NCBI RefSeq assembly: GCF_042680685.1
Contig: NZ_JBHUEA010000005.1
Span: forward strand, 94,308-158,307
Direction of reading: 5' to 3'
DNA length: 64,000 bases
From: Amnibacterium endophyticum
GTDB taxonomy: Bacteria > Actinomycetota > Actinomycetes > Actinomycetales > Microbacteriaceae
The position numbers were made by a program, and so were the translations under genes. This document shows positions 18,306 to 27,301 of this stretch, in pieces. The notes below the pieces were generated by a model. It did no database searches. It was not told the origin of the DNA and saw nothing but the letters and a program-made list of their open reading frames with translations. Numbering within the stretch: the first letter of the stretch is position 1; every line of letters begins with the position of its first letter.

Positions 18306-20093
18306 ATGGTGGGACGACCGGAACGCGCGACCGGGGCGATCGCGGCGACGGTGCTCGCGTTCGGCCTCGCCCTGCTGACCGCCGTCCCGGCCGAGGCGGC
18401 ACCGACCCCGAGCCCGAGCGCGACGCCGGCGGCCGCCCCGCAGAGGTGGCCCGCGGGTACCGGGCTGAGCACCGCGGTGCTCGGCGAGGCCGTGCTCACG
18501 CTGCCCGCCCGAGACGGGCTGCGCGACTCCGTGCCGCTGCGGGTGCGCTCCGGGCAGGAGGGGCGGGTCGAGGTCGTGGCGCACCGCGGCGCCCGCGACG
18601 TGCCCATCAGCACGGTCGCGCTGAAGCGGACGGGCGCGGGCTGGCAGCGCACCGTCCGCGTGCCGGTCGGGAAGCTGACCGAGGGGCGCTGGCGCCTGGA
18701 GGCCCGACGCGTCGCCGAGCCCGCCGTCCGCTCGAGGACCTCGGTCCTCGTCGGCTCGGGCGAGCCGGTGTCGGTCGCGATCAAGCCGGTCGCCCGCACG
18801 GTCTACCCCTACCGCGACGGCGTGCTCGACGCCGTCGACGCGACCGTGGTCGCGACTGACGAGACGGGCGCCGCCCTGCCGGTGCGGGGGGCGCTCCGGC
18901 TCGACGTCGGCGCGCGCCACCGGACCCGGACCCTGCACGGCGGGCGGGCGCGCATCCCCGTCACGACGATGCCGTTCGGGTCGGGACGGCTCTCCGCGGC
19001 GGTGCGCGGACCGGCCGGTGCTGCGAAGCGGACCACGACGGTGGCGCTCGCGCCCACCGGCGTCGGCGCGCTCCGCCTCGCCCGCTCCGCCGACACCGTG
19101 CAGCCCGTCGTCGACGGCCTGCTGGACGCCGTCACCCTCACGACCTCCGGCACCGCGAGCGGCGGGTCCTCCGCGAAGGTCACGGGCAGGCTGACGATCG
19201 AGGGGCGGTCCGGAGTCGTCAGATCGTGGAAGGTGCCGGACGGCGCCGCCCGGCGCTTCGTCTGGGACGGGCGGGTGCAGGGCGCGATCGTGCCCGGGAT
19301 CTACACCGTCACGCTCAGGCTGCGCGGCCCGGAGGGCCCGACGACGACCCGCACCAGGACGCTGACCGTCTCGAAGGACCACCTGCCGTACCGCGTCCGC
19401 GACCTCTTCGCCGTCGCGGCCGGCAACCAGCAGGGTCTCGCCGTGCACGACGGCCTGTTCTACGTGGCGACGGACGTGGGGTCGGGCTCCTCCCGCATCG
19501 ACGTCTACGACGGACGCGGCACGATCGTGCGCACCCTCGGCGTGCTGCCGATCGGGCACGGGGCGGCGCTCAGCTTCTCGACGACGACCGGGCAGCTGTA
19601 CGCCGCGAACGGCGGCCCGACGTCGCCGACGACGGTGTACGAGCTGGACCCGGGGGCGACCGATCCCGCGCTCGCCGTGAAGCGGACCGTCGGGGACCTG
19701 ACGATCCTCGGCCCGAACGGCATGGTCGCCGTCGACGACGCGGGCGGTCGCCTGCTCGTCTTCGCCGGCACGAAGGGCGCCTACACGCTGTCGTCGGTCG
19801 GCTTCGACGGCACGATCCAGCGCACGGCGTCGATCTCGATCTCCGGGCTCCCGCAGGGGCTCCAGATGATCGACGGCGAGCTGTGGGTCTACACGAGCCT
19901 GCGAGGCCGCAACCGGATCGCCCGCTTCGCCGTGACCGACGGCGCGGTGGTCGCGGCCGGCACGGGCACCGCCGCGTTCGACCTGATGAACCCCGGCGAG
20001 GGCGAGGGGCTCGCGTTCAGCGACGGCAGCACGTACGTCGGCGCCCACGGCGGCAACCGGGTGGGCGTCCTCGAGCTCGTCGCGGACGAGTAG
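18306..20093 (+). CDS. Secreted protein with Ig-like N-terminal and propeller-like C-terminal parts
   Basis: A 595-residue exported protein. A signal peptide of about 35 residues ends in AEAA, followed by a Pro/Ser/Ala linker. Residues about 50-350 look like repeated beta-sandwich (Ig-like) units, since the pattern Y-R-DGVLDAV recurs as Q-VVDGLLDAV. The last 230 residues contain DGLFYVATD, GQLYAANGG, GELWVYTS and similar strands typical of a beta-propeller. No catalytic motif is recognised. It may bind carbohydrate or cell wall. It is divergent from the PhoX-type gene. Confidence 0.6.
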   Translation: MVGRPERATGAIAATVLAFGLALLTAVPAEAAPTPSPSATPAAAPQRWPAGTGLSTAVLGEAVLTLPARDGLRDSVPLRVRSGQEGRVEVVAHRGARDVPISTVALKRTGAGWQRTVRVPVGKLTEGRWRLEARRVAEPAVRSRTSVLVGSGEPVSVAIKPVARTVYPYRDGVLDAVDATVVATDETGAALPVRGALRLDVGARHRTRTLHGGRARIPVTTMPFGSGRLSAAVRGPAGAAKRTTTVALAPTGVGALRLARSADTVQPVVDGLLDAVTLTTSGTASGGSSAKVTGRLTIEGRSGVVRSWKVPDGAARRFVWDGRVQGAIVPGIYTVTLRLRGPEGPTTTRTRTLTVSKDHLPYRVRDLFAVAAGNQQGLAVHDGLFYVATDVGSGSSRIDVYDGRGTIVRTLGVLPIGHGAALSFSTTTGQLYAANGGPTSPTTVYELDPGATDPALAVKRTVGDLTILGPNGMVAVDDAGGRLLVFAGTKGAYTLSSVGFDGTIQRTASISISGLPQGLQMIDGELWVYTSLRGRNRIARFAVTDGAVVAAGTGTAAFDLMNPGEGEGLAFSDGSTYVGAHGGNRVGVLELVADE

Positions 20094-20111
20094 CCCGCGG
20101 AGCTCGCCGCG

Positions 20112-20153
20112 CGGTGACGTCCTCGGCTCCGAGCAGGACCGAAGACGTCACCG
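20112..20153. terminator. Hairpin between convergent genes
   Basis: A 15-bp stem with one mismatch (20112-20126 with 20139-20153) and a 12-nt loop between the secreted protein gene and ptsI, which converge here. Confidence 0.7.
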
Positions 20154-20171
20154 GGCGGCGAGGACGCCCGC

Positions 20172-21833
20172 TCAGGCGTTCGCGGGCTCCGCGGCGGCGG
20201 ACGCCGCCTCGCGCGCGGCCGCGGCGCTCGACGCCCTGAGGGCCGCCTGCGCGCGGGCCTGCGCCTGCTCCATCGTCACCGTCAGCAGCTCCGCCCGCAC
20301 GTCGGCGAGCGCCGCCGGCGTCATCGAGAGGCTCTTCGCGCCGAGCCCGACGAGCACGACCGCGAGCGCCGGATCGGCCGCGGCCTCGCCGCAGATGCCG
20401 ACGCTCTTCCCGCTCTCGGCGCCCGCCTTGCCGACCTCCGCGACGAGCCGCAGCACGGCGGGGTGCCACGGGTCCTGGAAGTGCCCGACGCTCGCGAGCA
20501 GCCGGTCGGCGGCCAGCGTGTACTGGGTCAGGTCGTTCGTGCCGATGGAGACGAAGTCGCTGGTCTCGAGGATCTGGCCGGCCAGCAGCGCCGCCGACGG
20601 CACCTCGACCATGGAGCCCGCGACCTCGACGCCCAGCTCGTGGGCCAGCGACGTGAAGTACTCCGACTCCTCCGGCTCGGACACCATGGGCGCCATCACC
20701 CAGAGCTTGGCCTCGGTCTCCTTCGCCGCCTCGACCAGCGCGGTCAGCTGCTCGCGCAGGATGTCCTCCTTGGCGCGCAGCACGCGGAGGCCGCGGAGCC
20801 CGAGCGCCGGGTTCTCCTCCTCGCTGTCGTTCAGGAACGCGAGCGGCTTGTCGGCGCCGGCGTCGAGGGCCCGGACGACGACCTTCTTGCCGGGGAACGC
20901 CTTCAGCAGCGCGACGTACTGCTCCTTCTGCTGCTGCACGGTCGGCGCGGAGGACGAGTCGAGGAAGAGGAACTCGGTGCGGAACAGGCCGACGCCCTCG
21001 GCACCGAGCTCCGCCGCCTTCGCCGCGTCCTTCGGCGAGCCGAGGTTCGCGAGCAGCTGGACCGGGGTCCCGTCCGCGAGCGCGCCCGGCGTGATCGGGG
21101 CGTTCGCGGCGGCGCGCCGCTCCTCGATGCGCCGCTTCGCGTCCGCGACCTCGTCGTCCGACGGGTCGAGCAGGATCGAGCCGTCCGACGCGTCCGCGAT
21201 CACCATGCGGTCGTTCGTCAGCTCGTCGGTGCTCCCGACGCCGACGATCGCGGGGATGGAGCGCGCGCGGGCGAGGATCGCCGTGTGGCTCGTCGGGCCG
21301 CCGTCGCGGGTGATCAGCGCCTGCACCTTGTCGAGGTCGAGCAGGGCGGTGTCGGCGGGCGCGAGGTCGCGCGCGACGAGGATGAACGGCTTGTCCGACT
21401 CCGGGACGCCGGGCGCGGGGACCCCGGTGAGCCGGGCGATCACGCGCTGCGAGACGTCGCCGAGGTCGGCCGCGCGCTCCGCCATGTAGCCGCCGAGGCC
21501 GACGAGCATCACCTGGAACTCGAGGAACGCCTCGTGCACGGCCCGCTGGCCGGTGCGGCCCGCCTTGATGCGGGCGATCACGTCGTCGACGAGCGTCGGG
21601 TCCTCGGCCATGAGGGCCTGCGCGTCCAGGACGTTCTTCGCATCGCCGCCGGCACGGTTGCCGCGGTCCGTCAGCTCGGCGGACACCTGCTGCAGCGCGG
21701 AGCGGGTCCGCGCGATCTCGGCGTCCTCGCCGTCGTGCGTCGCCGTCTCCGACGGCTCCGGCAGCGGATCCGGCATCCGCTTCACCGGCCCGACCGCCAC
21801 GGCCCTGCCCACGCCGATCCCGTTCACCCGCAT
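20172..21833 (-). CDS. ptsI: PTS enzyme I (phosphoenolpyruvate-protein phosphotransferase)
   Basis: A 553-residue general PTS enzyme that takes phosphate from PEP and passes it to HPr. The phospho-histidine motif GGPTSHTAILARA puts the active His at residue 183. The PEP-binding C-terminal domain shows GLFRTEFLFLD, GLRGLRVL and SIGTNDLTQYTLAADR with the catalytic GICGEAAADP. No ptsH gene is visible beside it. ATG at 21833 was chosen over an upstream start because the family begins at this point (VNGIGVG). Confidence 0.96.
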   Translation of the reverse strand: MRVNGIGVGRAVAVGPVKRMPDPLPEPSETATHDGEDAEIARTRSALQQVSAELTDRGNRAGGDAKNVLDAQALMAEDPTLVDDVIARIKAGRTGQRAVHEAFLEFQVMLVGLGGYMAERAADLGDVSQRVIARLTGVPAPGVPESDKPFILVARDLAPADTALLDLDKVQALITRDGGPTSHTAILARARSIPAIVGVGSTDELTNDRMVIADASDGSILLDPSDDEVADAKRRIEERRAAANAPITPGALADGTPVQLLANLGSPKDAAKAAELGAEGVGLFRTEFLFLDSSSAPTVQQQKEQYVALLKAFPGKKVVVRALDAGADKPLAFLNDSEEENPALGLRGLRVLRAKEDILREQLTALVEAAKETEAKLWVMAPMVSEPEESEYFTSLAHELGVEVAGSMVEVPSAALLAGQILETSDFVSIGTNDLTQYTLAADRLLASVGHFQDPWHPAVLRLVAEVGKAGAESGKSVGICGEAAADPALAVVLVGLGAKSLSMTPAALADVRAELLTVTMEQAQARAQAALRASSAAAAREAASAAAEPANA

Positions 21834-21955
21834 CGTGTCCGCCTCTCTGCCCGACAGCACGCCAGAGCATAGTGAGCCCGCGTCCGAGGACCTCGGGTGG
21901 AGGAATCGCGGGACGCACCAGGGGCTTCTCCCTGCGCCCCCGCGGGGGCGCCCGC

Positions 21956-21961
21956 TATCGT
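21956..21961 (+). promoter_or_regulatory. -10 box TATCGT of the YhjD-type gene (leaderless)
   Basis: TATCGT with 6 nt to the ATG at 21968. Confidence 0.45.
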
Positions 21962-21967
21962 CCCGGC

Positions 21968-23218
21968 ATGACGATCGACCGCGGGAAGCAGGGCGTCCGC
22001 GACGCCGTCCTGCCGTCCGACGTCAGCGGCGCGAAGCCGGACCCGGTCCCCGAGGCGACCGGGATCGCGGCGCTGATCCAGCGCGTCATGGCGTTCCGGC
22101 CCGTGCGGGTCCTCCTGCACTACAGCAACGACAACGGCCCGCTGATCGCCTCCGGCATGACCTACCAGGCGGTGTTCGCGCTGTTCGCGGCCCTCTGGTT
22201 CACGTTCTCCGTCGCGGGCTTCGTCATCGCCGACAACCCGGGCGCGCAGGCCCGCATCTTCAGCACCATCAACGGGTTCATCCCGAACCTCATCGACTAC
22301 CCGGGCAAGTCCGCGCCCCCCGGCACGATCAGTTCCGATGCGCTGCTGAAGGGCACCACGCTCGGGATCGGCGGGGCGATCTCCCTCGTCGGCGTGCTCT
22401 TCACCGCGATCGGCTTCCTCGCGACGCTCCGCACGGCGATCCGGATCATGTTCGGGCTGCCGAACGTCGCCGAGAACTTCGCCCTGCGCAAGCTGAAGGA
22501 CCTCGGCCTCGCCGTCGCCTTCGGCGCCGTCGTCGTCTTCACCGCGGTGCTCAGCTTCGTCAGCAACACCGCGCTCGGCTTCGTCACCTCGCTGCTCGGC
22601 CTCGGCGACGCCTCGCCCGCGGCGCAGTTCGGGACGACGGCCACGGCCTTCCTCGTGCTCGCGATCGTCGACGCGGCGATCCTGATGGGGGCGATGCGCA
22701 TCCTGTCGGGCATCCCCGTGCCGGTCCGGCGCCTGCTCGCGGGCGGCGCCATCGGCGGGTTCGGCATGGCCGTGCTGCAGACCGTGGGCACCTCCCTGCT
22801 CGGCGGCGCGACGAGCAACCCCGTCGTCACGGTCTTCGCCACCACCGCCGGTGTGCTGCTCTACTTCAACTTCATCTGCCAGGTGATCCTGATCGCCTCG
22901 GCGTGGGTGGCGGTCGGCATGCTCGACGCCGGCATCGACGCCCGCTCGCTCTCGCCGGTCGAGAAGGCGGAGGACCGGGCGCGCGAGATCGAGGACGCCC
23001 GGCGGCTCGTCGCGCGAGCCAACCAGGAGGCGCTCGAGCAGCGGGCTCGGGAGGCGCGCGGCCTGCGGCGCTGGCGGCTGACCCGCGAGCTGCAGCGGGA
23101 GGTGCGGGCCGAGGCGCGGCGCCGCGAGCGGGTGCCGACCGTCTCGGAGTTCACCGAGGCCCGGACCGGGGCGATCCCCGTGCAGGACGGCCGCCGGGAC
23201 GGGTCCGGGGACCGCTAG
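21968..23218 (+). CDS. YihY/YhjD/BrkB-family inner membrane protein
   Basis: A 416-residue integral membrane protein. After a 45-residue cytoplasmic N-terminus it has about six hydrophobic segments. SGMTYQAVFALFAALWFTF and the late LLYFNFICQVILIASAWVAV are typical of the YihY (virulence factor BrkB-like) family. The last 90 residues are charged and helical (Arg/Glu-rich). The family's function is unsettled; a transport role is suggested for some members. Confidence 0.8.
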   Translation: MTIDRGKQGVRDAVLPSDVSGAKPDPVPEATGIAALIQRVMAFRPVRVLLHYSNDNGPLIASGMTYQAVFALFAALWFTFSVAGFVIADNPGAQARIFSTINGFIPNLIDYPGKSAPPGTISSDALLKGTTLGIGGAISLVGVLFTAIGFLATLRTAIRIMFGLPNVAENFALRKLKDLGLAVAFGAVVVFTAVLSFVSNTALGFVTSLLGLGDASPAAQFGTTATAFLVLAIVDAAILMGAMRILSGIPVPVRRLLAGGAIGGFGMAVLQTVGTSLLGGATSNPVVTVFATTAGVLLYFNFICQVILIASAWVAVGMLDAGIDARSLSPVEKAEDRAREIEDARRLVARANQEALEQRAREARGLRRWRLTRELQREVRAEARRRERVPTVSEFTEARTGAIPVQDGRRDGSGDR

Positions 23219-23251
23219 CCGCCGGGCCGGGCGGCTCGGGCGCGCCCCGCA

Positions 23252-23257
23252 TAGGCT
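23252..23257 (+). promoter_or_regulatory. Possible -10 box TAGGCT for xth
   Basis: TAGGCT, 9 nt before the ATG at 23267. This implies a very short or absent leader. Confidence 0.35.
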
Positions 23258-23266
23258 TGCCGTCTG

Positions 23267-24106
23267 ATGGGTGGGACGGTCCGGGTCGCGACGGTGAACG
23301 TGAACGGCGTCCGCGCCGCCTTCCGGAAGGGCATGGGCGCCTGGCTGGACGGTCGCGGCGTCGACGTGCTGGCGCTGCAGGAGGTGCGCGCCGAGACCGC
23401 GGACCTCGAGGCTCTGCTCGGACCCGAGTGGAACGTGCTCCACGACGCCGCCACGGCGAAGGGCCGCGCCGGTGTCGCCATCGCGAGCCGCGGGAAGGCG
23501 CAGATCCACCGGGTGGCGATCGGCGACGAGGACTTCGACACGGCCGGCCGGTGGCTCGAGGCCGACTACGCGATCGACGACGAGGTGCTGACCGTGGTCA
23601 GCGCCTACGTGCACTCCGGCGGCGTCGGGACGCCGAAGCAGGACGACAAGATGCGCTTCCTCGCGGCGATGGAGTCCCGGCTGCCGCAGCTGGTGGAGCA
23701 CAACCCGCTCGCCGTCGTCGTCGGCGACCTGAACGTCGCGCACCGCAGCCTTGACATCAAGAACTGGAAGGGCAACCTCAAGAACTCCGGCTTCCTGCCC
23801 GAGGAGCGCGCGCACTGGGACCGCTTCGTCGGCGCGGAGGACGCGCCCGACTACAACGCGGGCGGCGGCATGGGCTGGATCGACGTTGGGCGCCGCGCCG
23901 CCGGCGAGGTCGCGGGTCCCTACACCTGGTGGTCCTGGCGGGGGCAGACGTTCGCGAACGACGCCGGCTGGCGCATCGACTACCACCTCGCCTCCCCCGC
24001 CCTCGGCGAGCGCGTCGCGGCCTGCGCGGTCGACCGCGCCGACACCCGCGACGAGCGGTGGTCCGACCACACCCCCGTGGTCGTCGACTACCGCGTCGGC
24101 GCCTGA
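23267..24106 (+). CDS. xth: Exodeoxyribonuclease III
   Basis: A 279-residue metal-dependent exonuclease/AP endonuclease for base-excision repair. The motifs run in order: VNVNGVRAA (metal Asn), LALQEVRA (catalytic Glu), VVGDLNVAHRSLDIKNWKGN (Asp and Asn of the active site), YTWWSWRGQTFANDAGWRIDYHL, and RWSDHTPVVVDY with the general-base Asp-His. The size is normal for ExoIII. It ends 27 nt before trpS and is probably co-transcribed with it. Confidence 0.93.
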   Translation: MGGTVRVATVNVNGVRAAFRKGMGAWLDGRGVDVLALQEVRAETADLEALLGPEWNVLHDAATAKGRAGVAIASRGKAQIHRVAIGDEDFDTAGRWLEADYAIDDEVLTVVSAYVHSGGVGTPKQDDKMRFLAAMESRLPQLVEHNPLAVVVGDLNVAHRSLDIKNWKGNLKNSGFLPEERAHWDRFVGAEDAPDYNAGGGMGWIDVGRRAAGEVAGPYTWWSWRGQTFANDAGWRIDYHLASPALGERVAACAVDRADTRDERWSDHTPVVVDYRVGA

Positions 24107-24133
24107 ACCCCTCCGACCCCTGAGAGCATCCCC

Positions 24134-25141
24134 ATGACCGACAAGCCCCGCGTCTTCTCCGGCATCCAGCCGTCCGCCGAGTCCCTGCACATCGGCAACT
24201 ACATCGGCGCCGTGAACCAGTGGCTCGGGATGCAGGACTCGTCCGACGCGATCTTCTGCATCGTCGACCTGCACGCGATCACGGTCCCGCAGGACCCGAA
24301 AGCGCTCCGCGAGGCGACGCGCGCGCTCGCCGCCCTCTACCTCGGCGCCGGGATCGACCCCGCCCGCTCCACGATGTTCGTGCAGTCGCAGGTGCCCGCG
24401 CACGCGCAGCTGGCCTGGGTGCTGAACGGCATCACGGGCTTCGGCGAGGCGAGCCGGATGACCCAGTTCAAGGACAAGTCCGCGCGCGGCGGCCAGGAGG
24501 CGTCCAGCGTCGGCCTCTTCACCTACCCGATCCTGATGGCGTCGGACATCCTGCTCTACGACACGGAGCTGGTGCCGGTCGGCGACGACCAGAAGCAGCA
24601 CGTCGAGCTCGCCCGCGACCTGGCGGAGCGCTTCAACAGCCGGTTCGGCCGCACCTTCGTGGTGCCGCAGCCGCAGATCCGCACCGGCGCGGCCCGGGTC
24701 TACGACCTGCAGAACCCGACGGCGAAGATGTCGAAGTCCGCCGAGAGCGCCGCCGGGACCGTGTGGATGCTCGACTCCGACACCGCGCTCGCGAAGAAGA
24801 TCCGCTCCGCCGTGACCGACACGGGCCGCGACGTGCGGTTCGACCGCGACGAGAAGCCGGGGATCTCGAACCTGCTCGTGATCGCGTCCGCGCTGCGCGG
24901 CGTGCCGGTGGCGCAGCTGGAGGACGAGTACGCGGGCCGCGGCTACGGCGACTTCAAGAAGGACGTGGCGGACCTCGTCGTCGCGACGCTCGGCCCGATC
25001 CGCGAGCGCACCCTCGAGTTCCAGGCGGACCCGGCCGAGGTCGACCGGATCCTGCGGACGAGCGCCGAGCGGGCGCACGGCCTCGCGACCGCGAAGCTGG
25101 CGCAGGTCCAGGAGCGCGTCGGCCTCTACCCCTCCCTCTAG
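24134..25141 (+). CDS. trpS: Tryptophanyl-tRNA synthetase
   Basis: A 335-residue class I synthetase that charges tRNA-Trp. The HIGH-type signature is seen as SLHIGNYIGA near residue 20, and KMSKS is present in the C-terminal half (PTAKMSKSAES). GDDQKQHVELARDLAERFN is the conserved tryptophan-pocket helix. The length fits bacterial TrpRS. A long palindrome follows 4 nt after the stop. Confidence 0.97.
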   Translation: MTDKPRVFSGIQPSAESLHIGNYIGAVNQWLGMQDSSDAIFCIVDLHAITVPQDPKALREATRALAALYLGAGIDPARSTMFVQSQVPAHAQLAWVLNGITGFGEASRMTQFKDKSARGGQEASSVGLFTYPILMASDILLYDTELVPVGDDQKQHVELARDLAERFNSRFGRTFVVPQPQIRTGAARVYDLQNPTAKMSKSAESAAGTVWMLDSDTALAKKIRSAVTDTGRDVRFDRDEKPGISNLLVIASALRGVPVAQLEDEYAGRGYGDFKKDVADLVVATLGPIRERTLEFQADPAEVDRILRTSAERAHGLATAKLAQVQERVGLYPSL

Positions 25142-25145
25142 TCCC

Positions 25146-25197
25146 GTTTCGTAGGCAGATCTCCGCGCTGGGCCGCGATCCGCCTACACGATGGAAC
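25146..25197. repeat. Palindromic element copy 1 (degenerate), behind trpS
   Basis: A divergent copy of the palindrome family seen at 30632, 31676 and 33816. The core GTAGGCAGATC (25151-25161) faces GATCCGCCTAC (25177-25187). The left arm has lost three bases relative to the other copies, so the hairpin is imperfect. It probably acts as the trpS terminator. Confidence 0.7.
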
Positions 25198-25255
25198 ACG
25201 CGGTCGAGATGCGGTGCGCAACACGGACGACACGGGCGTCCGCGATGATCGGAGC

Positions 25256-26359
25256 GTGAGCACGCGCGCGGACATCGCGATCATCGGCGGCGGCGTGGCG
25301 GGGATGTCGCTCGCCGCGGCCCTCCGGGACCGGGCATCGGTCGTGGTGCTCGAGACCGAGCCCGAGCTGTTCCACCACACGTCCAGCCGCTCCGCCCAGC
25401 AGATGCAGCCGACGTACGGGCCGGCGCCCGTGCGACGGCTCACCGCGGCCTCCATCCCGATGGTGCAGCGGATCGCGCAGCAGGTGGGGCGGCCGATCTT
25501 CACCCCCCGCCCGCTGCTCTGGCTGCACGGCGAGGACGACCGCCCCGCCTTCGAGACGCTGCTCGCGACCGTCCCCGGGCTCGAGGAGGTCGACCCGGAC
25601 GAGGCGGTGCGGATGCTGCCCGCCCTTCGGCGGGACCTGCTGGTGCACACCGCCGTCGACCGCTCGGCGGTGGAGGTCGACGTGCCCGCCCTGCTCGCGG
25701 CCTACCGGGCCACGGCGACCCCCGGCGGCGCCCGGGTGCTGCCGAGCGCCCGGGCGACGGCGGCGGAGCGCCTCGGGGACGTGTGGCGGCTCGGCACGAC
25801 CGCTGGCGACGTCGAGGCCCCGGTCGTCGTCGACGCGGCGGGAGCCTGGGCGGACGAGGTCGCGGCGCTCCTCGGCGCCCGGCCGCTGGGCCTCGTGCCG
25901 AAGCGGCGGACCGTGGCCGTCGCGCGCGCCACCGCCCGCTCGATCGAGCCGGGCTGGCCGATGGCCGCCGACGTCGCCGACCGCTTCTACTTCCGCCCCC
26001 GCGGCGGCACGATGCTCTGCTGCGCGCTCGAGGACGAGCCGAGCGCGCCGGAGGACGCCCGCCCGCGCGCCGACGTCGTCGCGACCGCGGTCGACCGGGT
26101 GAACGCGGCGACGGACCTGGCACTGGGCGAGGCGGAGGACGCGTGGACCGGGCTGCGGACCGTCGCGGTCGACGGGCTGCCGGTGGTGGGCCGGGACGAG
26201 CAGGTCGACGGCCTCTACTGGCTGGCCGGCCAGGCCGGGTTCGGCATCCAGACCTCGGCCGCGCTCGCCGCCGTGGTCGCCGGCGACCTGCTCGGCGACC
26301 CGCACGAGCACGCGGAGGTGCTGGACGCCGTCGGCCCGGGGCGCGCCGCCCTGCGGTGA
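25256..26359 (+). CDS. FAD-dependent oxidoreductase (DAO family)
   Basis: A 367-residue flavoenzyme. The dinucleotide-binding motif IAIIGGGVAGMSLAAAL is at the N-terminus, and VVDAAGAWADEVAALLGA in the middle is the DAO-family FAD/substrate loop. WLAGQAGFGIQTSAALAAVVA near the end closes the FAD site. Such enzymes oxidise amino or hydroxy acids; the substrate is not evident. GTG at 25256 is chosen because the Rossmann motif begins about eight residues in; a GTG at 25214 is the alternative. It overlaps the next gene by 4 nt. Confidence 0.82.
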   Translation: MSTRADIAIIGGGVAGMSLAAALRDRASVVVLETEPELFHHTSSRSAQQMQPTYGPAPVRRLTAASIPMVQRIAQQVGRPIFTPRPLLWLHGEDDRPAFETLLATVPGLEEVDPDEAVRMLPALRRDLLVHTAVDRSAVEVDVPALLAAYRATATPGGARVLPSARATAAERLGDVWRLGTTAGDVEAPVVVDAAGAWADEVAALLGARPLGLVPKRRTVAVARATARSIEPGWPMAADVADRFYFRPRGGTMLCCALEDEPSAPEDARPRADVVATAVDRVNAATDLALGEAEDAWTGLRTVAVDGLPVVGRDEQVDGLYWLAGQAGFGIQTSAALAAVVAGDLLGDPHEHAEVLDAVGPGRAALR

Positions 26360-27252
26360 CGACCGCGCTCTCCGACGACGCAGCGGCGCTCGGGCTGACG
26401 CGACGGGTCGTGCGCACGGGCGCCGGTCCCGTCGTCGTGCACGCGGGCACGGGAGACGGACCCGGCGTCGTCCTCCTCCACGGGGCCGCCGGGTCCTGGA
26501 CGACCTGGACGCCGCTGCTGCGGCACGCCGCGGAGGCCGGCGACCCGCTGCCGGGCGTCGTCGCCCTCGACCTGCCCGGCTGGGGCGGCAGCCCGTCGCC
26601 CGGCGCACCGCTCACCGCCGCCTCGGCGGCGCACGCGGTGGCCGAGGTCGCTCGGGCTTGCGGCCACGAGCGCTGGCGGGTCGTCGGCCACTCGCTCGGC
26701 GGCTTCCTCGCGCTCCGGCTGGCGGCGCTCGAGCCGGAGCGCACGACCGGCGTCGTCCTCGTCTCGCCGACCGGGCCCGCGGTGGGCGACGCGGTGCGGC
26801 ACCCCGTGCGCGGCGGCGCGCGGCTGCCGTGGTTCGCCGGGATGCTCGTGGCGATGCGGGCCCTCGCCGCGCTTCCCGGGCAGGGGCGCGGCGTGCTCAC
26901 GGCACTCGACCGGCTCGGGGTCCTGCCGCGGCTCGCGGCTCCCCTCTTCCACGATCCCGGCACGATCCACCCCTCGGTGACCGCCGCGCTCGCGAGCGAG
27001 ATCCGGCCCCTCGCCTTCGTCGCCGCCGCACGCGCGTCGACGCTCGTGGACCTCGGCGCCTTCCAGGCGGTGCGGTGCCGCGTGCGCGCGGTCCGCGGCG
27101 CGCGGGACGTCTTCGCCGGGTCGCGGGACGCGGCGGCGCTGCGGCGGCTGCTGCCCGACTTCGCCGAGGAGGTGCTGCCGGACGCCGGCCACTTCGCCGC
27201 GGTCGAGCGCCCGGACGCGGTGCTCGCGGCGCTCGCGGCCGTCGCCGGCTGA
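26356..27252 (+). CDS. Alpha/beta hydrolase
   Basis: A 298-residue hydrolase. The oxyanion loop VLLHGAAGS, the nucleophile elbow GHSLGGFLAL (Ser), an acid in the strand region VRGARDVF, and the catalytic His in PDAGHFAAVERP are all in order. The cap region is Ala/Leu/Arg-rich. Its GTG overlaps the stop of the oxidoreductase gene by 4 nt, so the two may serve one catabolic step. The substrate is unknown. Confidence 0.85.
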   Translation: MTTALSDDAAALGLTRRVVRTGAGPVVVHAGTGDGPGVVLLHGAAGSWTTWTPLLRHAAEAGDPLPGVVALDLPGWGGSPSPGAPLTAASAAHAVAEVARACGHERWRVVGHSLGGFLALRLAALEPERTTGVVLVSPTGPAVGDAVRHPVRGGARLPWFAGMLVAMRALAALPGQGRGVLTALDRLGVLPRLAAPLFHDPGTIHPSVTAALASEIRPLAFVAAARASTLVDLGAFQAVRCRVRAVRGARDVFAGSRDAAALRRLLPDFAEEVLPDAGHFAAVERPDAVLAALAAVAG

Positions 27253-27301
27253 GCCATGGGCCCCTTCGGGCGGTCCGGCGCGCTGAACGGCGGTCGAGGA
27301 C

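Noticed and set aside
16077..20048. Very long open frame (over 1,300 codons) on the minus strand
   Set aside because: High G+C makes antisense frames open by chance. It runs across an intergenic terminator and opposite the well-supported secreted protein gene; only its middle overlaps the true PhoX-type gene, in another frame.
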